The notes below the pieces were generated by a model. It worked only from the letters and a program-made list of their open reading frames with translations, ran no database searches and was not told the origin of the DNA. From Zeus faber (lineage: Eukaryota; Chordata; Actinopteri; Zeiformes; Zeidae), in the NCBI GenBank assembly GCA_960531495.1, contig OY482849.1, forward strand, positions 32,402,236 through 32,466,235: 64,000 nt of DNA. The letters run 5' to 3'. The position numbers and the translations under genes are program-made. Position 1 is the stretch's first letter. Each line of letters opens with the position of its first letter. Shown here piece by piece: positions 39,131 through 64,000 of this stretch.

Positions 39131-40703
39131 TGCCGCTGCCGCGTATCTTCGCCCGTTTGTCCGTTTTAACAGCGGTGCAAGTCGTTTTTTGTTTTTTTTA
39201 ATATACCCGGTCCCGAGGAGTCAGTGGCGGGGGAAAAAAAACAACACAGTACAATCCACCTAGTTCCAGTTTTCACGAATCAGAAACGGTGTTCGAAATG
39301 CGATACAGGCTCCTTATTATAATCTCGTCCTGGTTTGGACTGATATAAGTACAGTCGTTTTTGAAATATACCCGGTTTTATGTAGCAAGTGTGGGAAAAC
39401 AAATACAGTAAGATCCACCTAGTTCCTGTTTTCACAAATAGAAAAATACTTTTACAAATCAGAAACTGAGAAATGCAATACAGGTTTCTTAATATAGTCG
39501 CGTTCATGTTTCGCAACTATAAGTACAGTAGTTTGACTACTATAAGTATAGATCTAGCCACTGTTTTAGGGGATCTGCGTGTACCAAAAAAAAAAAAAAA
39601 GTTTAAAAAACTCCGAGGAATTTGAACGCACCGTGAAAACACGCTGTGTGAGATTCGGCTGCTCACTTCGGAGTCGTAACGTTAAAAAAAAAAAAGTAAT
39701 ATTCATATAAGTTAACTTCAAAGTTAACATACTTTTTCCACTTGACTGAAAGCTAAAAAACAATTACAACGTTGATCAAATGCCCGAATGGACGTTGCAC
39801 TGACTTGCGGCAATATCCCATTCACACACGCTCCAATTGCACCGGACGCAAGACGCGTCAAGCTGTTGAAAAATAAATCTTTATTTCCGTACATCAGGCG
39901 CGATGACACAATATTCACCAAACAAACCGCTTTGTATGGATTTTCTTCTTCCCCAAATCCAGGACAGCTTTTCATCGAGCAGGGCTCTGATCCTAGAGGT
40001 GTGAATATGCATTGGCAAGCAAACTGGGCGCACGCGCACACACACAATCAGAACTGATGCTGTATAAATCTAACAAAACCAACATACCATTGCAGAGGTG
40101 GTCAGTTATGACAGGAAACCCTTGAGTGCACCGCTTTTCATTTTAACACGTACTCAAAATGAGATTGATAAGGCACTGGAATTTCTGTTTGGCCTCAGAA
40201 TCCATATAGACCAACTGCTCCCAAAACATCTACCGCTTAAAATACAATAGTCACCGGACCAGGACGAGAACATTGAACTAATGAACCTGAGATACAGCAC
40301 ACAGTCCTCATAAGCACAAGACTCCAACTCACCAATGCAAGGTGAAAATAAAATACGTTACCATCCCGACCCCGATTGAATTCTGTTGAGTATAATTTTG
40401 CTTGACTTTAAGCATTTCCACCAGCACCACTAAACATACAATTCAAGCAGAACACTGAAATGAAACATTTTAGTAGAATTTCAGCAAACCTTTTAATTAT
40501 GTGACTGAAACGGTTTAAGGATGAGAACCCCACAAAGTCCCACTTAATGTTAAGTTAAGTGCATTGTATTTTGTGACACCAATAGCTGCCCATTGTTGCG
40601 CTATGAACAGATTTAGACTAAAAAATTAAAGAGATAAGGAAAAAAAAAAAAAGAAGTGGATAAATGTCTGATGTTACCACCAATTATTTCACAAATTAGT
40701 ATA
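39131..40703. other. Intergenic between atf7 promoter and Tc1 remnant
   Basis: No gene recognised. Two similar blocks at 39190-39310 and 39355-39500 (aatatacccggt, agatccacctagttcc, aatcagaaac) form an imperfect tandem duplication of about 170 bp. Confidence 0.55.
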
Positions 40704-41778
40704 TACATGCTCACGGACCCCTTTATTAGGAACACCTGAATGCCTTCCTGTTCATGCAGTTATCAATGTTCACATCAACCATCAGGATGGGGAAAAATAC
40801 GTCATCTCAGTGTTTTTGACCGTGGCAGGGTTGTTGGTGCCAGACGGTACCAGTATTGAGTATTCCGGGGACTTTGCCGACAAGTCTTTAGAGTTTACTC
40901 AGAATGGTGCAAAAAAATAAAAATTAAATATATAAAAAAATAGTAATAAAATAAAAAAAACACCAAGTCTGCGGACGGAAACGCTTTGTTGATGAGAGAG
41001 CGAGGTCAACGGAGAACAGCCGGACCGGTTGGGGCTGACAGAAAGGCTACGGTGACGCCGATAACCACTCTGCACAATCGGAACAAACCACACGTGGAAC
41101 ATCCAGGCGGATGGGCGGCAACAGCGGAAAGACCACGTCGGGCTCCACTTCTGTCAGCGGCGAACGGAAAGCTGAGGCAGCAGTGGGCACAGGGTCACCA
41201 AAACTGGACAAAAAGTAGCCTGCTCTGGTGAATCTGGATTTCTGCTGAGGCACACAGATGGTAGGGCAAGAATTTGGTGTCAACAGCATGAATCCATGCA
41301 CCCAACCTGCCCTGTCATCATTCCAGCCCGGTGGCGGAGGGGTAATGGTGTGGGGAATTTTTTCTTGGCACACTTTTAATACCAATCAATCATCGCTTGA
41401 ATGCTACAGCCTTTTTGAGTACTGTTGCTGACCATGTGCATCCCTTCATGGCCACTATTTCCCAGCCATCTTCTGATGGCTACTTCCAGAATGGTGATGC
41501 ATCATGTCACAAAGCAAAAATCGTCTCAAACTGGTTTCATGAACATGACGATGAGCTCAATGTTCTTCAGTTTCCTTCCCAGTCACCGGGATTCGTCGCT
41601 GACAAATCTGCAGGAATTAGGTGATGCCATCCTGTCAACATGGACCAGAATCTCAAAAGGAACATTTCCAACATCTTGTGGAATCCACGGCAAGAAGGAT
41701 TCAGGCTGTTTTGAGAGCAAAGGGAGGCCCTACCCAGTAGTAGTAAAGTGTTCCTGATAAAGTGTCCGTGAGTGCATA
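40704..41778 (+). pseudogene. Degenerate Tc1-like DNA transposon (tttattaggaacacc type)
   Basis: Terminal inverted repeats: ctcacggacccctttattagg at the left and its inverse cctgataaagtgtccgtgag at the right, flanked by TA. The interior shows transposase remnants (RRAPLLSAANGKLRQQWAQG, GGGGVMVWGIFSWHTF, FQHLV) broken by many frameshifts and stops. An internal segment around the second catalytic region is missing. Non-functional. Confidence 0.85.
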
Positions 41779-44492
41779 TATCCTTTACAAAGATTTAGGG
41801 GAACAAAGACGACAAAACGAATCATAACATTGCCAAACATGAAAAAAAATACTATTCAAACCCTAAATCAATGAATACAAAGGTGGGTTAAAAAAAAAAA
41901 ACAACAAAAAACAAAACAAAACAAACAATCCTGAACAAAAGCAAATCCATCTTCAGAAAAAGGCTACTTTATAAGAACATTCACAATGAGCGCTTTAAAA
42001 GAAGTTTCCCTCAAGCACGATTACATCCCCCTCAAGGCTCAGGTTGCCATTCACAAAAGAAAAAACTCGAGCACTTCGTGTCAAAGAGGCTCTGGCATCC
42101 GCCACCCTTCAAGGGAAGGAGGGGCATGGGAGATTTAGATCGACATCTAAAATCTCCGAGTCCCTTTCGATCGGCCTTCAGCGTGCTCGAAATTAGCCGG
42201 GAGAGTGTTTGCATTTACAATCCCATGGTAGTGACCGATGACACTTCAGCGCCGATCACCGTTCTTTAGGACCCGGAAGATTTTCAATAACTGTTGAAAT
42301 TCACACGCAAAGAGGTCAACCTTGCACGTACGTAGCACATACTTATGGTGCTCTCATTAACCATGTACAGTTTTGGACCAAGTGCACCAAAATACTACGT
42401 CACCCACCAAAAACATCTTTCATGTTAAAAATCTCTAATCTTCGCCTTCTCCTACCAAAATATTTAGTAGCCTCACAAATTAAAATTCATCCAAAAAATG
42501 AAGAGTGAGGAACCAACCCTTTTAGGGTATTTCTCTCAGTTGACCCATGACGCCGAGAGGTTGGCTTCTCTGCACAAAACCACACAATGATCAACACCTC
42601 CGAAATAACAAATCCAACAGAAACATGATTGATAACTCTGCCAAAGCCCGTTTGACTAATAATAACTTTTGTTTCACCACAAACTAAATTACCGGATGGA
42701 CAGCGTTAGAAAAACCTACGTTAACAAATACACAACAAAAAGAAAAACAACGATTTATTTTCCCCACCCTTATCGAACATGTTTAGACTCGACTCGCTCT
42801 CAGGACAACAATCAACTACTGTGAGAAGTGGTTATGAGAATGTTCCTTTTTTTTATTTTTTATTTTTTTGCAAGGATGGGGTCACAATTACCCCGGGCCA
42901 CAAAATCAAAAATCATCAACCATCAACAGGAGGGTTTGAGGAGAGATGAACCAAAGAGAAGACGCTGAATATCTGGAATGAAGCACAAACAAAGCCACCA
43001 GGGGCCCACGGGCGTGGAAGTCAGATACATTTTCAAACTACACCCATCTCTCCAGGAGCCAAACCGAAAAATAAACATACGGCACAAAAGAGAGTTTCTC
43101 CATCTCGCTCACGCCCGCGGCGCCGCCAGTTTGCCGACAGCCAACGGGACCGCCCCGCCCTCAGCTGGGACAAACGCTTCAGTGGTTGAAGCTGCTCGAC
43201 CGAAGGGCCCCAACAACGTCCACAAGACTAAACGTAGCGTGCTCGGCCACGCCCACAAATATCTACAGACGCCTGATACGAAATAACAAACAAACAAAAA
43301 AAAAAAAAAAACACCGGCAGCCCAGCGTCAACATTTAATAAGCGTCCTACCTAATGTTTTAACTCACGAAAACATATTTCAATATCTCCAGTGTGGTTGA
43401 GAGCCACCTCCCCCCCAAAGCTTCATGTTTTCATAGTCAAACACGTCACACTTTGCACCACAAAACCCCGCCCTCCCTCTGCTCGGCTCTGGTTTTGCTT
43501 CCAATGACAGTCCGCCAACAGATCAATAAGATATAATTGTACATTGGCCTAATGTATACTGACAAGCTTCATCAGCTGCTTTTAAACTTTTCTTTGATGA
43601 CTTGCATCAGAATAAATATTTGTTCTAATAAAAACCCAAATCATACTTCATCTCCATTAAAGGGATTCCACACCATCAACCTGACAAAGTGCTGAAAAAT
43701 TAATTGTAAAATGTAAAATGAATCAGGACCATGATTTGGCCCCTCGACGTCCAAATCATCTCTTGGATCGGCGCAATTAAGAACTTCCCGCACGCGCGCC
43801 GCCACCAATCACACATCATCGAGTGTGCTCCACGTAACAGTCTCCCGCCTCCCTAACCCAACACGACTCCAGCCACTGGTTGAGTACCCGCCACAAGACG
43901 GAAAAGTTCCATTGAATATAAATTTTTAAAAAGCTAGGCGCCAACAGGACAAAGAGTTAATCCCTGGAAAGGGGACACCATCCGGAACCATTTTGGGTTC
44001 GGGGCTCGCCATGTTAATCGAGGACAAAACACTATGCTTCAAAAACACTACGAAGCACAATTCTGCTCACTACACTTGGAGGAAAAAAAAAAAAAACACT
44101 GCAAACTATGCTGTCACAAAGTTATAAAGTGTATCATAACTAAGAACAACGTTTTTGCCGAACAAAATTCCCATCCTTCCATCAAGGACACTGTACAACA
44201 CGTCACTGAACTCATCCGACTCCCCAGACCAACAATTGGGATAAATGATCGTGATCACACTATTAAGCAAAATAATCATGATTATCATTACAGTGATGAT
44301 CTGACATGAGACTGAATGAAACTCATCAGACTGAGTTTTCGTTCCAAAACTGCCAGGTCTGGCACTACATCTTTTTTTTTTTTCCTTTTTTTAAAGACAA
44401 ATGTCCAATAATATACATCTTCTCTCTTTATACACAGATAGATACAGATTTTTGTTTATTAGTTCGTGGTGCAATTGTTTCTTTTCCTTCAC
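41779..44492 (-). other. Probable larp4 3' UTR
   Basis: No coding frame. Follows the larp4 stop directly; mammalian LARP4 also has a long 3' UTR. Minus-strand AATAAA candidates occur, for example at 42754-42759. Where the transcript ends is not determined. Confidence 0.45.
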
Positions 44493-59533
<15,041 letters not shown>

Positions 59534-60452
59534 GCCGCTGGGATCCACGCCGCACGCCGGTAACGCGGGGGGTCGTCTTCTGTTCGTCGCGGGGGGGGGG
59601 GGGGGAGGGCAAGGGTTGGAAAAGCCGGGTTCCGTGACGTCTCGGCGGCAGCCAACGAAATGGGGACAAACTGGACCCGCAGCAGCTCGCTCTCCACGCC
59701 GCCTCACGTCCCCCGCAGCTCACCTTTCTGGACCGTGCGTCGCGGCGAGCGTTCGGTTGCCAGCGACGCGAGGCTCGCGAACGACCCGGTCGCGCCGAAC
59801 GACTCGGCGGCGAGTGGACCGTCGGCTCCCCGGGCTGGAAATAATTCACGAGGGCCGAAGCAAAGTCCCCCCGTGTGGCTGACTTAACACCTCGCGTCCA
59901 ACCCAAGTAGCCCCGAACGGCAGAATCAACACGGTCCCCGCGAGGACTCCTTTTCACGACTCGGAGTTTTTTTTGGGGGGGTCGACTCCCGTGACCCGGT
60001 CGCCGGAAGTCCCGCCCCGCCCCGCTCACCGCGCGTGACGCACCGGGCGAATTGGCGCCCGTGACGGGAGCAGACGCGTCGGAAAATGCGACGAATCCTT
60101 TCGTTGACTCGCCGAGAGCAGGATCTCAGAGGGAGTTGAACCTTCCCCTGAAGACCGGCGCTGCGACGGCAACCTCCCTCCCCCACCTCCCCGCCTCCCT
60201 GCCTGGCAACAGCGCAGCAGCTGCAGCCGCCCTGGTCTCTCTGCAGAGGTACCATCACATGTTCTACTGTCGGAGGGCTTTCATTTTATTTGTCTATTCA
60301 TTTTAAATTCACCGCTGTTTTCTGGCCAAATCGCCTCAGATCTTATTCCGTGAATGATTGTGGTTATAGGGGTACGTACTGTCCGGTGCAGGACAGGGGT
60401 GTTAGAAATAGAGAAGCCAACGAAGTAGATCCCTTGAGGTCAGATAACAAGA

Positions 60453-61988
60453 TGCGGACGTGGACAAATGAGTTGGTACCCTGACAGCGCATTGAAACGG
60501 CGCTTCATTCCTCCTGAAAAGTGATGAAGTTAAAAGCAAGTTTCTCATGTACACCTGCACGCCTTTGGTTTGTCATAGAGTAAAGCAAAGAAATTGTGAA
60601 AAGAAATCAAATATATTCTAAAATGGCCTGGTCAGATTTGTTGATGCCCCTTAGAAAAGATGATAAATAATTGGATTATGGTGATATTTCAAACTAACTG
60701 TTTTCTTTAATTGGTATCACACATCTTCAATCTTATAATCAGTCATGCAGCCTGTTTAAATGGAGAAAAGTAGTCACTCTGCTGTTTGGTATCATCGTGT
60801 GCACCACACTGAACATGGACCAGAGAAAGCAAAGGAGAGAGTTGTCTGAGGCAATCACAAAGAAAATGATAGACAAGCATGTTAAAGGTAAAGCTATAAG
60901 GCCATCTCCAAGCAGCTTGATGTTCCTGTGACTACAGTTGTAAATATTATTAAGAAGTTTAAAGTCTGTAGCCAACCTCCCTGGACGTGGCCGCAAGAGG
61001 AAAATCGACCCCAGATTGAACAGAAGTATAGTGCGAATGGTTGAAAAAGAGCCAAGGACAACTTCCAAAGAGGTACAAGCTGAACTCCAAGGTCAAGGTA
61101 CATCAGTGTCTGATCGCACCATCCGTCGCTTTTTGAGTGACAGTGGGCTCCATGGCAGAAGACCCAGGAGGACTCCAGTTTAGAACGGAATACATAAAAA
61201 AGCCAGACTGGAATTTGCTAAAATGCATATTGACAAGCCACACTGCTTCTGGGAGAATGTCCTTTTGACAGATTAGTCAAAACTGAAGCTTTTTGGCAAG
61301 TCACATCAGCTCTATGTTCACAGATGGAAAAAATGAAGCTTTCAAAGAAATTAACACCATACCTCAGTTATGTTTTGGGGCTGCTCTGCCGCCTCTGGCA
61401 CAGGGTGCCTTGAATATGTGCAGGGCACAATGCAATATCAAGACTATCAAGGCATTCTGGAGCGAAATGCACTGCCCAGTGTCAGAAAGCTCTGTCTCAG
61501 TCGCAGGTCATGGGTCCTCCAACAGGATAATGACCCAAAACACACCCAAGAATGGATAAGAACAAAACATTGGACTACTCTGAAGTGGCCTTCTATGAGC
61601 CCTGATCTGAATCCTATGGAACATCTATGGAAAGAGCTGAAACATGCAGCCTGGAGAAGGCCCCCTTCAAACCTGAGACAGCTGGAGCAGTTTGCACAGG
61701 AAGAGTGGGCCAAACTACCTGTTGACAGGTGCAGAAGCCTCATTGAGCTACAGAAATCACTTGATTGCCTCTAAAGGTTGTCACAGAACATTAGGTTAAG
61801 GGTATCTGACCAGGCCATTTTAGAATATATTTGATCTCTTTTCACAATTTCTTTGCTTTACTCTATGACAAACCAAAGGCATGCAGGTGTACATGAGAAA
61901 ATTGCTTTTAATTTCCTTACATTTCAGGAGGAATGAAGCATTGTTTCAATGAGCTGTCAGGGTTCCAACTAATTTGTCCACGTCTGTA
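60453..61988 (+). pseudogene. Degenerate Tc1-like transposon with long (~190 bp) terminal inverted repeats
   Basis: Left end 60453-60640 and right end about 61800-61988 are inverted repeats starting (t)gcggacgtggacaaat / tacagacgtggacaaat, the same type as zebrafish TC1DR3-like elements. Transposase begins MDQRKQRRELSEAITKK at 60815 but is frameshifted near 60898 and again near 60975, with stops at 61181 and 61274. A 134-codon open remnant (61370-61774) keeps LQQDNDPKHTQEW and SPDLNPMEHLWKEL, holding the second Asp and the Glu of the DDE triad. Not functional. Confidence 0.93.
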
Positions 61989-62394
61989 CGTGATAAGTCA
62001 CTCTTTAATAGTATTTATCAGTTATTACATACTTGCACATGCCACATTGCTTATTTTATATTAATATACTATTTTGTACGTCTTTGAAATACACCCGGTA
62101 TTTTCCAACTGTTTACTTGATTTTTCTATTTTGTATCTATGTATTTTCTTAATTGAGTATATATACTCTTACTTCTGTAATCCACTCCATGTTCTCCACT
62201 GAGCTGTCAGAATCTCCAACTACTTAATAAAGTACTAATTTATCTGACTTTAATGAATGTAACCATGAACTTATTCCTGAGAACTTTACACAATTAAATG
62301 TTTCATATAAAATAGGAAGAGGTGTGACTTGTGAACTGACTTGATAGCCTACACAAGCGGAAATATACAGAAAAAAAGTGTGCCGTGAATCCGA

Positions 62395-62442
<48 letters not shown>

Positions 62443-63022
62443 CCTCCATGTTCAGGTTGTTTCCCATCCTTGGGATCTGTATGTTTTTCTCAGACATTCA
62501 GACCAGTGTTCAAACTGTAGGACGACATGGAAGTTCAGAAGCGGTTGTTTTTAATCAATGACTTTAACTTCCTGGAAGGATTGTTTAGGTGTCCAGAGCT
62601 GATCTGAAGACAGTATTTTGTTTTTTGTCATTGATGTGTAAAGTTTATTAAAGTGTATTTGGAAAGTAATATTTTGAAAAACCATTCATGATTTGTGTAA
62701 ATTTAATATACAAACGATTACCAGTGTTATAAATATTAAATGGTGTTACATTTGGTGAAGAGCACATGACTTGTTTCGGACTCAAAACTCAAAAAGTTTA
62801 GGACTTGAGTCAGACTCACCTGTATTGACTCGGGATTTGAGTGCTAAGCCTTGTTCCCACCTCTGAAAACAGTTAAGTGGAGCAGGTAAATACTACATCA
62901 GAAATGTTATGTTGATAATGTGCAAAAGTGTTATGGATATCATTGTCCTGCGATGTACCGAGAAAAAAAAAAGAAGATAGAGAATGTTTAACGTACACAG
63001 AAGAAAACAGTTTTTTCCTCTT
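61989..63022. other. Intergenic between Tc1 remnant and pfdn5 3' end
   Basis: AT-rich, with (CA)n at 62395-62440. No gene recognised. Confidence 0.7.
62395..62440 (+). repeat. (CA)n microsatellite
   Basis: About 22 units, intergenic. Confidence 0.95.
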
Positions 63023-63028
63023 TATTCT
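63023..63028 (-). terminator. pfdn5 polyadenylation signal AATAAA
   Basis: Minus-strand AATAAA 109 nt past the pfdn5 stop codon; a short 3' UTR is typical of this gene. Confidence 0.65.
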
Positions 63029-63136
63029 TGGATATTTTAGCATGAATCCCCATTTTAACATTTTTGGACATCCTACATCCTTACATAAAAAAAAAAAATA
63101 ATAATAACAGTCTATTAACACTTGTGAGTAGCTCCA

Positions 63137-63222
63137 TTAGGCTTTTGCGGTTCCGGCTGACTGTGATGCCTGCTGGCTGTGCTGTAGCTGCTGGATCTTG
63201 ATGTTCATAACTTCAATCACCG
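63137..63222 (-). CDS. pfdn5: pfdn5: prefoldin subunit 5, last coding exon only
   Basis: The exon begins with the last two bases of an Ala codon, then reads VIEVMNIKIQQLQHSQQASQ and SAGTAKA before a TAA stop at 63137-63139. Human PFDN5 ends AVMEMMSQKIQQLTALGAAQATAKA, so alignment, coiled-coil character and the TAKA terminus agree. Acceptor ttgcag at 63223-63228. Family knowledge: alpha-class subunit of the hexameric prefoldin that hands actin and tubulin to the CCT chaperonin; also known as MM-1, a Myc-binding protein. The remaining exons lie outside the window to the right. This is the C-terminal helix only, so the call rests on 28 residues plus synteny on human 12q13. Confidence 0.82.

Positions 63223-64000
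<778 letters not shown>

Overview
This is vertebrate nuclear DNA, almost certainly from a ray-finned (teleost) fish. The signs are split genes with short GT-AG introns, very many long (CA)n/(GT)n microsatellites, CpG-rich promoters, Tc1-like and hAT-like DNA transposons, a tRNA-derived SINE of the kind common in fish, and proteins close to but not identical with the mammalian orthologues. The species cannot be named from the sequence.

Four protein genes are present, all on the minus strand. Read in transcription order from the right edge they are pfdn5 (last coding exon only, 63137-63222), larp4 (14 recognisable coding exons plus a proposed ATG exon, 44493-59533), atf7 (11 coding exons, 30842-37472) and dip2b (24 coding exons, 264-28164, with its 3' third outside the window on the left). 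I placed splice junctions by hand from consensus sites, reading-frame phase and similarity to remembered vertebrate proteins. All junctions are phase-consistent, and I found no frameshift or stop in the four genes.

Region by region: 1-9.8 kb is a dense run of dip2b exons. 9.8-28.1 kb holds the long 5' introns of dip2b, filled with repeats, and its first coding exon and CpG promoter lie at 28.1-28.5 kb. 28.5-30.8 kb is probably the atf7 3' UTR, followed by the atf7 exons to 37.5 kb and its CpG promoter at 38.5-39.1 kb. 39.2-41.8 kb is intergenic and contains a dead Tc1-like element. 41.8-44.5 kb is probably the larp4 3' UTR, followed by the larp4 exons to 57.9 kb and its CpG promoter at 58.6-60.2 kb. 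60.3-63.0 kb is intergenic and contains a second dead Tc1-like element with long terminal inverted repeats. The pfdn5 3' end and an intron with a very long (CA)n tract close the window.

The four proteins do not form a pathway. Pfdn5 is a co-chaperone subunit, Larp4 an mRNA-stability factor that binds poly(A) and PABP, Atf7 a stress-responsive bZIP factor and Dip2b a fatty-acyl-AMP-ligase-like protein. Their linkage is syntenic: the human orthologues all lie on chromosome 12q13. The most notable observations are microsatellites placed directly against splice sites, a fish-specific PQYQ tandem repeat inside Dip2b, several palindromic ATF/CREB-type sites, a pre-miRNA-like hairpin, and pairs of interspersed repeats shared between introns. 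I saw no CRISPR array, viral gene or convincing new system.
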